Of a DNA stretch of 64,000 nt, positions 21,880 to 30,518 are shown piece by piece. The stretch is from Luteimonas saliphila. GTDB taxonomy: Bacteria; Pseudomonadota; Gammaproteobacteria; Xanthomonadales; Xanthomonadaceae. Each line of letters starts with the position of its first letter. Positions within the stretch are counted from its first letter, which is position 1. The position numbers and the translations under genes were made by a program. The notes under the pieces were generated by a model, which did not search any database, was not told the DNA's origin, and was given only the letters and a program-made list of their open reading frames with translations. The stretch is from assembly GCF_016774335.1 (NCBI RefSeq), contig NZ_JAETWA010000026.1, forward strand, positions 23,865-87,864. Direction: 5' to 3'.

Positions 21880-21961
21880 AACCGGGGTCAGAGTCGACTT
21901 TTCGCCGGCGGCGCCTGGGCGGAATCGGCAGAAGGTCGAAAAGTCGACTCTGACCCCGGTT
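21880..21961. repeat. Perfect 25-bp inverted repeat between convergent genes
   Basis: Arms 21880-21904 and 21937-21961 are exact reverse complements (left arm begins ACCGGGGTCAGAGTCGACTT) around a 32-base interior. Similar GGGGTCAGAGTCGAC palindromes recur between genes in Xanthomonadaceae. It sits 14 bases after the permease stop and 7 before the lipoprotein stop, so it may act as a bidirectional terminator or be a mobile REP/MITE-like element. Confidence 0.9.
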
Positions 21962-21967
21962 CTGGTT

Positions 21968-22825
21968 TCACTCCGGCGCGATCGCAGCCTCCGCGTGCCG
22001 CAGGAAGTCGCTGACATACCAGCGGCCCTCGCGGCGTTCGAGGTTGACGATGGTGTCGACCGGGGTGCCGGCGAGCGTGTACTGCAGCCGCACGCGGGCG
22101 AGGTCGCCGGTCTGCGACTGCAGCTGGACCTGCATCCCGCCCAGGTCGGCGTCGAGATCGAAACCGTAGGACGCCAGCACCTGCTTGCCGGTCGCCAGCA
22201 CCTTCGACATGCGCCGCAGGCTTTCCTCCATGCCGGCGTCGGCGAAGGCCTGCTCGCTGTCGAGCGCGGCCTCGCGGGCGGCGGTCGCCATCGTCGCGAT
22301 CGCGGCCTGCGCGCGCGCGCGGTCGCCGATCGGCGCCTGGCCGGCCCACGCCCCGAGGGCCTGCACCAGTTGCGGGTAGTGTTCGCGCTCGGACGGGCTG
22401 AAATCGCCCTGCTGGGTGATGTACTGCACGGTGAACACGGTGAGGAATTCCGCGGCCGAAGCCAGGCTGGCGTTGGCGAGCTGGCGGTCGAAGCCCTGCT
22501 GCAGGGTCTTCTCCGCGTCCGGCGCCGACAGCGCCGCCATCGCCCGCGGCAGGTGCTGGGCGAACGGCAACTGGTCGAGCGGCCACCGGGTCCGGCCCTC
22601 GCGCCACGCTACCTCGAGCTGCCCGTGGATCGCGGGTGTCACCGCGTCGCGGGCGAAGGCTTCGAGGTCGTTGCCGCGCAGGTGTGCGGTGAGCAGGCGT
22701 ACCGTATCGCCCGGGGTCGGCGCCTCGGCGGGCGGTGCGGTGGGCGCGTCGCCGCGACAGCCCGGCAGCGCCAGCGCGGCAGCCACCAGCGGCGCGACCC
22801 ACGCGACGATTCTGCGGTTCCCCAT
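21968..22825 (-). CDS. Predicted lipoprotein of unknown function
   Basis: A 285-residue protein with an N-terminal signal and lipobox (VAAALALPGCRGD; Cys near residue 23), so an envelope lipoprotein is likely. The mature part is Ala/Gln-rich and mostly alpha-helical. The last ~65 residues (GGMQVQLQSQTGDLARVRLQYTL...) look like a small beta-sheet domain of the NTF2/DUF4878 kind used to sense or bind ligands. I do not recognise a specific family. The ATG at 22825 follows AAAGGT. It lies upstream on the same strand of nothing recognisable and is read toward the inverted repeat at 21.9 kb. Confidence 0.7.
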   Translation of the reverse strand: MGNRRIVAWVAPLVAAALALPGCRGDAPTAPPAEAPTPGDTVRLLTAHLRGNDLEAFARDAVTPAIHGQLEVAWREGRTRWPLDQLPFAQHLPRAMAALSAPDAEKTLQQGFDRQLANASLASAAEFLTVFTVQYITQQGDFSPSEREHYPQLVQALGAWAGQAPIGDRARAQAAIATMATAAREAALDSEQAFADAGMEESLRRMSKVLATGKQVLASYGFDLDADLGGMQVQLQSQTGDLARVRLQYTLAGTPVDTIVNLERREGRWYVSDFLRHAEAAIAPE

Positions 22826-22985
22826 GGCAGGACCTTTCCCCAGGATCCGTCCGCATCTTGGCCGTTGGGGCCGCAGCCGGCAACCGGACGCGGCGCGAAC
22901 CGGGCCGGCGTCGGCTTTCACCGACGGCCTGTGGTCCCCGCAGGGGCGAACCTCGGCGCGGATCGCGATCGCCGGCGTGCGACCG

Positions 22986-23666
22986 CTACAGGTCGCGCAC
23001 CACCCAGCCCGGCGGCAGGTCGGCATGGGCGGCGTCGATCGCCGCCTGGGCGACGGCCTCCGGCGACTCCCCCGCCCGCCAGGCGCGGGCGATCGCCGCC
23101 AGCCGCTCGCGGGTGGCGCGGGTGTAGGCGCCTTCCAGCTCGTTCAGCGCGTCGGCCGCGAGCTTCTGCGGGTACAGCGCGCGTGCCTCGTCGCTGTGGT
23201 TGAGCAGGTCGACCAGCAAGGCGAGCTGCCGGCGGAAGGTGTCCACGCCCAGGGAGGTGCGCTGGGTGCGCTGCAGGTGCCAGACCAGCAGGTATTCGAC
23301 CGGACCCAGCATCCTTCGCGGCGAGGCGCCGAAGAAGTGGCCGGACAGCGCACCCACCGGCAGGCCGGTGACGTCGTCCGGCAACCGGGTCGCGCCCCAG
23401 GAACTCAGCGCGCCGCCGGGCAGGTCGGCACGGCGCAGCGCGGTGGCGACGGTGTCGGCGAGCAGGCGCTTGGCGACGTGGTCGTCGCTTTCGGCGACGA
23501 CGCCCAGCAGCCGCAGGAACATCGGGTAGTGGTCCTCGCCTAGCCGTCGCGACAGCCGCTTGAGCACGGCCAGGCGGTATTCCGGGTCGTCGTGCGCGGC
23601 CAGGGCCGAGACCAGGCGCCCGGCGGCGTCGCGCAGTTGTTCGGCGGTGGGCGTGGACGGATTCAT
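22986..23666 (-). CDS. Conserved-looking protein of unknown function
   Basis: A 226-residue soluble, largely helical protein without signal peptide or membrane segment. It is rich in Leu, Ala and Arg, with segments such as PEYRLAVLKRLSRRLGEDHYPMFL, GPVEYLLVWHLQRTQRT and LVDLLNHSDEARALYPQKL that suggest packed helices. Codon use and frame quality look like a real gene. The lipoprotein gene lies 160 bp downstream on the same strand, so the two could share a transcript. I do not recognise the family and assign no function. Confidence 0.7.
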   Translation of the reverse strand: MNPSTPTAEQLRDAAGRLVSALAAHDDPEYRLAVLKRLSRRLGEDHYPMFLRLLGVVAESDDHVAKRLLADTVATALRRADLPGGALSSWGATRLPDDVTGLPVGALSGHFFGASPRRMLGPVEYLLVWHLQRTQRTSLGVDTFRRQLALLVDLLNHSDEARALYPQKLAADALNELEGAYTRATRERLAAIARAWRAGESPEAVAQAAIDAAHADLPPGWVVRDL

Positions 23667-24028
23667 CGGCGCGTCGCGAGCGAAGTGGCGGCCATTATCG
23701 GCCCGATGCCGCGAGGCGCCGGCATCGCGCCGTCACGCGGTGGCACGCGTGCGGCGGGCGCCCCGCGGCAGCCCGCCCGGATCGCCCGGCCAGGGATGCA
23801 ACAGGTCGCGTATCCGCCGGCGGGCCGATCTGCCGGTTTCGAGCGTCGGGAAGGCTCGCCCCCGGGTCGCGCTGCGACCGCATCAGGTGGACATGGGGTG
23901 CGGCGGACCGGGCCCGCCCTGCGGAGGGGAAGCTGTCTGCGCGGGGCGCCAACCGCAGCCGCCCCGCATTCGCGCCTCGACCGTGCCGGCGAGGCCAGCG
24001 GCGGCTGACGCGGAACGAAGGGCCGGAT
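23667..24028. other. 362-bp stretch with no recognisable gene
   Basis: Several open frames cross this GC-rich stretch, but none has a plausible start, ribosome-binding site or recognisable protein sequence. I see no tRNA-like fold, terminator or strong repeat. It may hold the promoter for the leftward unknown gene at 22986-23666. Confidence 0.5.
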
Positions 24029-24343
24029 TCAGAGCGCCGAGAAGATGTGGTCGACCGCCGCGTTCGCGGCGTCGGCCCGATCCATCTGCGAAAGTTGCGC
24101 GGTCAGCGCATCGGATCTCGGCAGGGTGCGCGCCGCGCCGGCATCGTCCCACGCCGACAGGTTCAGCACCGTCTCGCCCGCGTCGACCAGCGGTGCTGGA
24201 GCGGCCTCCGGTGCCGCGCTTCCGGCCCCGGTATCGGCGCGCAGCAGGCCCTGCTGGCGCGCCTCGTCGAACGAGACCTGCCCGCCGGCCGGATCGAATC
24301 CGGTCGTACCCAGTCCAGGCGGCGTGGAACCGATGGCGCTCAT
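24029..24343 (-). CDS. Small unrecognised protein divergent from sctU
   Basis: A 104-residue protein if started at the ATG at 24343 (MSAIGSTPPG); the frame remains open to 24400, which would add 19 residues. It is Ala/Asp/Pro-rich and lacks a signal peptide or membrane helix, with an amphipathic C-terminus (LTAQLSQMDRADAANAAVDHIFSAL region). Neither start has a good ribosome-binding site. It is divergent from an isolated type III export gene across a PhoB-like box. The size and composition would suit a small secreted or rod-like type III component, but there is no motif to prove it. Confidence 0.5.
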   Translation of the reverse strand: MSAIGSTPPGLGTTGFDPAGGQVSFDEARQQGLLRADTGAGSAAPEAAPAPLVDAGETVLNLSAWDDAGAARTLPRSDALTAQLSQMDRADAANAAVDHIFSAL

Positions 24344-24410
24344 GTCGAGGGGAGTGGTCCGGCGGGTGCTGGCAAGCCGCGGCTGCGGCGACATGCACAC
24401 TCTAGCGAGG

Positions 24411-24428
24411 CTGTCATCGCACTGTCAC
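24411..24428 (+). promoter_or_regulatory. Strong candidate PhoB box upstream of sctU
   Basis: CTGTCATCGCACTGTCAC consists of CTGTCAT and CTGTCAC separated by four bases. Both heptamers match the E. coli PhoB consensus (CTGTCAT-N4-CTGTCAY) exactly; only the A/T-rich spacer differs. It points toward sctU, whose ATG is 132 bases downstream, and lies 67 bases upstream of the divergent small gene. PhoB binding is inferred. Confidence 0.65.
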
Positions 24429-24560
24429 CTCGGGTCGACCCTAGGACACGGCCCCCGCTGCGGCCGCATTCATGCACGGCGCCGCGGCGGCCTCGACCGC
24501 GGTCGCCGCGGCGCCGTGCTAGCCTCGGGCGGACGCGAACCAGGCACGGGACGACGTGGC

Positions 24561-25664
24561 ATGGCCGACAAGGACCAGGGCGCCGACAAGACCGAAAAGC
24601 CGACCCCGAAGAAGATCCGTGACGCGCGCAAGGAAGGCAATGTCGCCAAGAGCAGGGAGCTCACCGGCACCGTGCTGCTGCTCGGCTGGGTCGCGCTGGG
24701 CGGCATGCTGTCCACGTTCATCTTCGGGCGGGTCAAGGCGCTGTTCGACCAGAGTCTGCAGGCGGTCGGCCAGCCGTTCCACGAGGTGCTGCCGCGATTG
24801 GGGCAGCTCGCGTTCGAGACCCTGCTTTGGATCTGCCTGCCGCTGATGGGAATGGCGCTGGCGCTGGGCGTGCTGATCGAGTTCCTCCAGGTCGGGCCGG
24901 TCACCTCGATCAAGAAGGTGACGCCGAAGATGGACAAGATGAATCCGGTCGAGGGCATCAAGAAGATGTTCTCGATGGACAACCTGGTCGAGCTGGTCAA
25001 GTCGATCCTCAAGTGCGTGGCGCTGATCGGGATCGGCTACATCGTGCTGCGCGGGATGATGGAGTGGCTGCTCAAGCTGCCCTACGCGCCGCCCTCGGCG
25101 ATGGCCGCGGCGTTCTGGCACGGGGTGAAGTGGATCGCGGTGTGGACGATCGCGGTGTTCTTCTTCGTGTCCGCGCTGGACGTGTGGTACCAGAAGTTCT
25201 CCTACACCAAGAAGCTGCGCATGAGCCGGCGCGACATCCGCCAGGAGGTGAAGGAGAACGAGGGCGACCCCTACGTCAAGCAGCGCCGCCGCCAGTTGCA
25301 CCAGGAGTGGGCGCAGCAGAACATGCTCACCTCCGTGCGCAAGTCCAACGTGGTCGTGACCAATCCCACCCACATCGCCGTCGCATTGCAGTACGAACCC
25401 GGCGAAACCGACCTGCCGGTCGTGGTGGCCAAGGGCGAGGGCGCCTTCGCCGAGCTAATCAAGAAGACCGCCGAGGAGGAAGGCATCCCGATCCTGCAGA
25501 ACGTGCCGCTGGCGCGCGGGCTCAACGAGCAGGTCGAGCTGGACGACTACATCGGCAACGAGTTCTTCGACGCGGTGGCCGAGGTATTGCACTGGGCCGA
25601 GAACGTGCGCCGCGAGCGCGGCGACGACATCGAGACGGTCTACCGCGAGCCGGAACCGGAATAG
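24561..25664 (+). CDS. sctU: Type III secretion export-apparatus switch protein, SctU/FlhB family
   Basis: A 367-residue inner-membrane protein of the YscU/HrcU/FlhB family. It begins DKTEKPTPKKIRDARKEGNV, then has four hydrophobic regions (about residues 35-55, 85-107, 145-165, 190-210), the conserved KMNPVEGIKKMFS cytosolic loop, and a C-terminal domain with VVVTNPTHIAVALQY. Asn268-Pro269-Thr270-His271 is the NPTH autocleavage site that switches substrate specificity. The text resembles injectisome SctU more than flagellar FlhB. No other type III secretion or flagellar gene is in the window, so it is isolated. Function therefore depends on an apparatus encoded elsewhere. Confidence 0.88.
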   Translation: MADKDQGADKTEKPTPKKIRDARKEGNVAKSRELTGTVLLLGWVALGGMLSTFIFGRVKALFDQSLQAVGQPFHEVLPRLGQLAFETLLWICLPLMGMALALGVLIEFLQVGPVTSIKKVTPKMDKMNPVEGIKKMFSMDNLVELVKSILKCVALIGIGYIVLRGMMEWLLKLPYAPPSAMAAAFWHGVKWIAVWTIAVFFFVSALDVWYQKFSYTKKLRMSRRDIRQEVKENEGDPYVKQRRRQLHQEWAQQNMLTSVRKSNVVVTNPTHIAVALQYEPGETDLPVVVAKGEGAFAELIKKTAEEEGIPILQNVPLARGLNEQVELDDYIGNEFFDAVAEVLHWAENVRRERGDDIETVYREPEPE

Positions 25665-25709
25665 GGCGGATCAACCGGGTCTTTCGATGTGTCGGTGGGT
25701 CCTTCCGGT

Positions 25710-25776
25710 TGTCATTTCGACCGAAGGGAGAAATCCTCCTCAATCACGCAGATTTCTCCCTTCGGTCGAAATGACA
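25710..25776. repeat. Perfect 26-bp inverted repeat between sctU and regA
   Basis: Arms 25710-25735 and 25751-25776 are exact reverse complements (left arm TGTCATTTCGACCGAAGGGA...) around a 15-base interior. It lies between two convergent stop codons. It has the same framework as the repeat at 37.6 kb, with changes mirrored in both arms. Confidence 0.92.
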
Positions 25777-25798
25777 GACTGAAAAGGCGCGCCGCCGC

Positions 25799-26338
25799 CT
25801 ACTTCACCCGCCGCTTCTCCAGCTTGCGCGCCAGCGTGCGCCGGTGCATGCCGAGCTGGCGCGCGGCTTCGGAGATGTTGAAATCGGCCGCGGCCAGTGC
25901 CTCGTGGATGTGCTCCCATTCCAGCGTCTTGATCGAGGTCTGGCGCCGGGTCAGTTCCACCCCGGCGTCGCCGCCCTCGCGCGCGAACGCGGCCTCGATG
26001 TCGTCGGTGTTGGAGGGCTTGGCGAGGTAGTGCCGGGCGCCGAGCTTGATCGCCTCGACCGCGGTGGCGATGCTGGCGTAGCCGGTCAGCACCACGACCA
26101 GCATCTCCGGGTCGTGCGCGTGCAGCGCCTTGACGCAGGCCAGCCCGGAGTCGCCGCCGGCCAGCTTCAGGTCGACCACGGCGTGGGTCGGCGCGAACTC
26201 CGCGAGCGTCTGCTCCAGCGCGTGCAGGTTGGCGGCGTCGCGCACGTCGTAGCCGCGCCGCTCGAACGAGCGCGACAGCGTGCGCGCGAATGCGGCGTCG
26301 TCCTCGACGATCAGCAGCCTGCGGGGGTCAGTCGTCAT
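25799..26338 (-). CDS. regA: Response regulator RegA/PrrA/ActR
   Basis: A 179-residue regulator. The receiver domain (1-125) has LLIVEDDAAFA, the phosphoacceptor in VVDLKLAGGDSG, the conserved Thr in VVLTGYASIATAVEAIKLGA and the Lys in HYLAKPSN. A short linker leads to a Fis-type helix-turn-helix (WEHIHEALAAADFNISEAARQLGMHRRTLARKL), the near-invariant RegA/ActR/PrrA DNA-binding domain. It overlaps the kinase gene by 11 bp. In proteobacteria this pair controls energy-generating and redox genes such as terminal oxidases. Targets here are not visible. Confidence 0.93.
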   Translation of the reverse strand: MTTDPRRLLIVEDDAAFARTLSRSFERRGYDVRDAANLHALEQTLAEFAPTHAVVDLKLAGGDSGLACVKALHAHDPEMLVVVLTGYASIATAVEAIKLGARHYLAKPSNTDDIEAAFAREGGDAGVELTRRQTSIKTLEWEHIHEALAAADFNISEAARQLGMHRRTLARKLEKRRVK

Positions 26339-27671
26339 CCTCGTCCGGTTCCAGGGCCAGCGCCTGCAGCGGCAGGGTGATGGTCACCGTGGCGCCGCCG
26401 CCTTCGTTGCGTGCGTCGATGGTACCGCCAAGCGTGCGCGCGACGTTGACCGCGAGGAACAGCCCCAGCCCGCGCCCGGGGGCGCCCTTGCTGGACTGGT
26501 AGGGCTTGCCGATGCGGTCGAGCATGTCCGGCGCGAAGCCCGGGCCGTCGTCGCTCACGCGCAGCACCAGCGTGTCGTCGACCTCCCCGGCGTCGAGCAC
26601 CACCCGCGAGCGCGAGGCTTCCAGCGCGTTGTCCAGCACGTTCCACAGCATCTGCTGCAGGCCGGCATCGGACACGATCGCGAGTTCGCCGTCGATCCGG
26701 TCCCGGTACTCGAAACCGCGCACCGGGCGGCTGCGCTTCCATTCGTCGACCAGGCCATCGAGGAACGCGCGCAGCGTGGTCCCGCGTGGCGCCTCGCCGC
26801 GGGTCTCGCCGGCCGAGGCGAGAATGCCCGAGACGATCGCCTTGCAGCGCTGGACCTGGGCCTGCATTTCGGCGACGTCCTCGAGCAGTTCGGGCTCCGC
26901 GGCGAAATGCGGCAGTCGCCGCCAGTCGCCGAGGATCACCGCCATCGTCGACAACGGCGTCCCCAGCTCGTGCGCGGCGCCGGAGGCGAGCAGGCCCATG
27001 CGCACGATGTGCTCCTCTTCCGCGGCGCGCTGGCGCATCGCGGCGAGGCCGGCATCGCGCGCGCGCAGGGTGCGTCCGGTGCGGATGACCGACACCACCA
27101 GCAGCGCCGCGATCAGCACGAAGCACAGCAGCAGGCCCTGCACGTAGGGGTCGGAAAGCCCGCCGTCGGGGCTGGCCGGCAGCGTCACCGGCCCCGGGAA
27201 CAATGCCAGGCCGACGATGCAGGCACTGGTCAGCGCGACGATCAGCCAGGTCGACCAGGGCCTGAGCAGGACCGCGGCCAGCACCACCTGCAGCAGGTAC
27301 AGGAACGCGAACGGATTGGTGATGCCGCCGCTGAGGTAGAGCTGCACGGTCAGCGCGGCGACGTCCACCAGCAGTCCCAGCAGCAGCGACGCATTGCTGA
27401 CCCGTCGCTGACCCCGCCAACGCAGCATCGCCCCGAGATTGAACGCCGCAAGCGCGGCCAGTACCGCCAGCATCGGCGGCAACGGCAGCGCGATTCCCAT
27501 TGCCGCGTGCACCACCACGATGGTCGGCAGCTGGCCGACCACGGCGATCCAGCGCAGCTGGATGAGCTGGCGCATGTGGTTGCTGCCCGCGCTTGCGCCG
27601 ATGGCGTCGGCGACCGGTCGGGTACCTGGGGCGGGCGGGTCCAGGGGCGGTGGCGGCAGCGGAGGGGGCAT
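26328..27671 (-). CDS. regB: Redox sensor histidine kinase RegB/PrrB
   Basis: A 447-residue kinase with about six N-terminal membrane helices (residues ~45-200) and a kinase core. The quinone-binding signature GGITNPFAFLYLLQV is present, and the H-box reads GAAHELGTPLSTMAV with His234. Cys276 in VQRCKAIVSGILASAG matches the redox-active cysteine of RegB. Later N, G1 and G2 boxes (NVLDNALEAS, DDGPGFAP, GLGLFLAVNVA) are intact. The ATG at 27671 has no good ribosome-binding site and is followed by a Pro-rich tail; the membrane part starts nearer residue 33. RegA overlaps its end. Confidence 0.9.
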   Translation of the reverse strand: MPPPLPPPPLDPPAPGTRPVADAIGASAGSNHMRQLIQLRWIAVVGQLPTIVVVHAAMGIALPLPPMLAVLAALAAFNLGAMLRWRGQRRVSNASLLLGLLVDVAALTVQLYLSGGITNPFAFLYLLQVVLAAVLLRPWSTWLIVALTSACIVGLALFPGPVTLPASPDGGLSDPYVQGLLLCFVLIAALLVVSVIRTGRTLRARDAGLAAMRQRAAEEEHIVRMGLLASGAAHELGTPLSTMAVILGDWRRLPHFAAEPELLEDVAEMQAQVQRCKAIVSGILASAGETRGEAPRGTTLRAFLDGLVDEWKRSRPVRGFEYRDRIDGELAIVSDAGLQQMLWNVLDNALEASRSRVVLDAGEVDDTLVLRVSDDGPGFAPDMLDRIGKPYQSSKGAPGRGLGLFLAVNVARTLGGTIDARNEGGGATVTITLPLQALALEPDEDDD

Positions 27672-27927
27672 GGGGGCACAGGAGGTCGGAACCGGAAGTC
27701 GCCGGACCCGGGCCCGCCCGGGCGACGCGCCGTGCGACGACGCCATCGGCCGCCCGCACGGACCACGCCAGCGCGGCCGCCGCGGCTTGCCGAACCGTAC
27801 CACGGCCATGAAGCCTGCACCGCGCGGGTCGTGCACACGACCGGCTCCCGGCCGCCAGGCGGCGACGCGTTACCGACCTTGGTCGGGTCGGGCCCGGCCG
27901 GCCGCCCCGGAGCGCTAGTATCCGGGC

Positions 27928-29781
27928 ATGGACAGCCCGCTGGCCGATGTCGAACGCTTCCTGGCGCAGACCCCGCCGTTCGACGGCCTCGAACCGGCCG
28001 CGCTGCGGCGCGCGGCGGCATCGTTCGAGGCGGTGTACCGGCGCAGCGGCACCGAGATCCTGCGCATCGGCGAACGCAACGACACCCTGTTCCTGATCCG
28101 TCGCGGCGCGGTCGAGACCCACGACGGCCAGGGCAACCTGATCGGCCGCTACGGCGAGGGCGAGAGCTTCGGCCTGCAATCGCTGCTGGGCGGGCGACCG
28201 ACCCGCTTCCGCGCGACCCTGATCGAGGACAGCCTGCTCTGGCTGATGCCCAAGGCGGATTTCGACGACCTGCGCGCCGGATCGCGCGCATTCGACGATT
28301 TCTACATTCGCAGCCTCGAGGAGCGGCTGGTCGGCGCGCTGCAGGAGAGTGCGGCGGGCAAGCAGTCGGCGACGCTGTTCCTGGCGCCGTTGTCGGAGCT
28401 GTCCAGGCGCGCGCCGATCAGCGTGCCGCGCGGCACGCCGGTCGCGGATGCCGCGCGGGTGATGTCGGAGCACGGCGTGTCGTCGCTGCTGGTGGGCGAA
28501 GGCGGCGAGGTCGAAGGCATCCTCACCGACCGCGACCTGCGCAACCGCGTGCTCGCCCGGGGCCGCGAGCCGACCACGCCGGTGCAGGAGGTGATGACGC
28601 CCGCGCCCCTGACCCTGGACGCCGACAGTCCCGTGCTGTCGGGCATCGTCGCCATGGCCGGGCGCGGCATCCACCACCTGCCGCTGACCCGCGACGGCGG
28701 CGTGGTCGGGATGGTGACCACGCGCGACCTGCTGAGCCTGCAGACCCACCATCCGCTGTACCTGGCCGCGCAGATCCAGAAGCAGGACACGCGCGAGGGC
28801 GTGGTCGAGGTCTGCCGCCGGGTGCCGAAACTGTTCGAGCTGCTGCTGGCCTCGGGCCTGCGGGCCGAGGAGGTGCCGAAGGTGATGAGCACGATCACCG
28901 ATGCGGTGACGCGACGCCTGGTGCACCTCGCGCAGGCCGGACTCGGGCCGGCGCCGGCGCCGTGGGCGTGGCTCGCGTTCGGCTCGCAGGCGCGCGAGGA
29001 GCAGAGCCTGCGGACCGACCAGGACAACGGCATCGTCTACGCCGACGACGCGCCGCCCGGTGCCGACGACTACTTCGCCGCGCTGGCGCGCACCGTCAGC
29101 GATGGCCTCGACGCCTGCGGCTACGTCTACTGCCCGGGCGGGATCATGGCCACCACGCCGCAGTGGCGGCAACCGCTGTCGGGCTGGCTGCGCCACTTCG
29201 CGCACTGGTCGACCCTGCCCGATCCGGAAGGCGTGCTGCGGGTGAGCATCTTCTTCGACCTGCGCGGCATCGACGGCGACGCCGTGCTTGTGTCGCGGAT
29301 CCGCACGGCGATGGTCGACTGCGCCAGCGGACGCGGCAAGGCGGTGTTCCTGACCGCGCTGGCGCGACAGGCGGTGCAGTACGAAGTGCCGCTGGGCTTC
29401 TTCCGCCGCTTCGTGCTCGAAAGCCGCGGCGAGCATCGCGAGACGCTCGAGATCAAGGGCGCCGGCCTGCTGCCGCTCACCGACCTGGTGCGGGTGCGCG
29501 CGCTGGAGGGGGGCGTGACCGTCGCCTCCACCCGCGAACGGCTGACGGCGCTGGTCGCGCGCGGCGCGATGAGCCGGTCCGACGGCGACCGCCTGGATGG
29601 CGCCTACCGGCTGTTGTGCGGCCTGCGCGTGCGACTGCACGCCGAACTCGCGCGTCGCGGCGAGGCCCCCCACAACCACCTCGACGTTCGCCGCATCAGC
29701 CACGCCGAGCGCGCCGCGCTGCGCGACGCCTTCCTGGTGATCCGCGAGGCGCAGGCCGCGCTGGCGCAGGATTTCCCGTGA
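27928..29781 (+). CDS. CNB-CBS-DUF294 nucleotidyltransferase-like signalling protein
   Basis: A 617-residue cytoplasmic protein. It has a cyclic-nucleotide-binding domain (about 10-125, RSGTEILRIGERNDTLFLIR), a CBS pair (about 165-280, ending GMVTTRDLLSLQ), a DUF294 nucleotidyltransferase-like domain (about 290-430) with AFGSQAREEQSLRTDQDNG, and a DUF294 C-terminal helical domain. The GS...D.D.G pattern of a nucleotidyltransferase site is intact. Such proteins are typically encoded with a DnaQ-like exonuclease near acetate genes in Pseudomonas and relatives, as here. Sensing of a nucleotide and modification of an unknown partner is plausible but unproven. Its stop overlaps the next gene. Confidence 0.88.
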   Translation: MDSPLADVERFLAQTPPFDGLEPAALRRAAASFEAVYRRSGTEILRIGERNDTLFLIRRGAVETHDGQGNLIGRYGEGESFGLQSLLGGRPTRFRATLIEDSLLWLMPKADFDDLRAGSRAFDDFYIRSLEERLVGALQESAAGKQSATLFLAPLSELSRRAPISVPRGTPVADAARVMSEHGVSSLLVGEGGEVEGILTDRDLRNRVLARGREPTTPVQEVMTPAPLTLDADSPVLSGIVAMAGRGIHHLPLTRDGGVVGMVTTRDLLSLQTHHPLYLAAQIQKQDTREGVVEVCRRVPKLFELLLASGLRAEEVPKVMSTITDAVTRRLVHLAQAGLGPAPAPWAWLAFGSQAREEQSLRTDQDNGIVYADDAPPGADDYFAALARTVSDGLDACGYVYCPGGIMATTPQWRQPLSGWLRHFAHWSTLPDPEGVLRVSIFFDLRGIDGDAVLVSRIRTAMVDCASGRGKAVFLTALARQAVQYEVPLGFFRRFVLESRGEHRETLEIKGAGLLPLTDLVRVRALEGGVTVASTRERLTALVARGAMSRSDGDRLDGAYRLLCGLRVRLHAELARRGEAPHNHLDVRRISHAERAALRDAFLVIREAQAALAQDFP

Positions 29782-30461
29782 GCGCGTGGCAGTCGTGGCG
29801 CCAGGCGTGGGCGCGCCGGCGCTCGCGGCTGCCGGCGCAGGTGGCGGCGCTGGCGCGGCCGCTGCCGGCGCGCGGCACGCGGTTCGAGGCGTTGGAACTC
29901 GTGGTCCTCGACTTCGAGACGACCGGCCTGGATCCCACGCGCGACCAGGTGCTGTCCGCCGGCTGGGTCCCGATCGGGCGCGGGCGCCTGCGCATGGGCG
30001 GCGCCCGCGAAATCCGCGTGCGTCCGCGCGGCGCCGCCGGCGTCGGACAGAGCGCCACCATCCACGGCCTGTTCGACAGCGACCTGGCGCAGGCCACCGA
30101 CGAGGCCGGCCTGCTGGCCGAACTGCTGCCGGCGCTGGCGGGGCGCGCGATCGCCGCGCACGCCGCATCGATCGAGCGCGGCTTCCTGCGCGCACTGCTG
30201 CGGCGCCACGGCGGCGTGGCCCCGCCCAATCCCTTCATCGACACGCTGGCGCTCGAGCGCATGCTGCTCGAGGGCGCCGGCGAGCGCATCGACGAACACG
30301 GCGGTGCGCTCATGCTGGGCTCTGCGCGCCAACGCCGCGGCCTCGGGGCGCACGCGCAACATTCCGCGGTCGCCGATGCGCTGGCCTGCGCCGAGCTGCT
30401 GCTGGCCCAGGTGGAGCACCTCGGCGGCGTCTCGCGGGTGCGCCTGCGCGACCTCGACTAG
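29778..30461 (+). CDS. DnaQ/PolC-like 3'-5' exonuclease
   Basis: A 227-residue DEDDh exonuclease. Exo I reads LVVLDFETTGLDPTRDQVLSAG (Asp and Glu ligands), the middle region has ATIHGLFDSDL and AIAAHAASIERGFL, and the Exo III-type HAQHSAVADALACAEL supplies the His and last Asp. The GTG start overlaps the DUF294 gene's stop (GTGA), so the two are coupled. Exonuclease and DUF294 partners recur together in acetate-utilisation neighbourhoods; what RNA or DNA is trimmed is unknown. Confidence 0.88.
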   Translation: MSAWQSWRQAWARRRSRLPAQVAALARPLPARGTRFEALELVVLDFETTGLDPTRDQVLSAGWVPIGRGRLRMGGAREIRVRPRGAAGVGQSATIHGLFDSDLAQATDEAGLLAELLPALAGRAIAAHAASIERGFLRALLRRHGGVAPPNPFIDTLALERMLLEGAGERIDEHGGALMLGSARQRRGLGAHAQHSAVADALACAELLLAQVEHLGGVSRVRLRDLD

Positions 30462-30518
30462 CGCGCCCGAGTAGGTCAAAGTCCGCATATCGACGGCAAC
30501 GACGGGCGCGCTCGCAGG

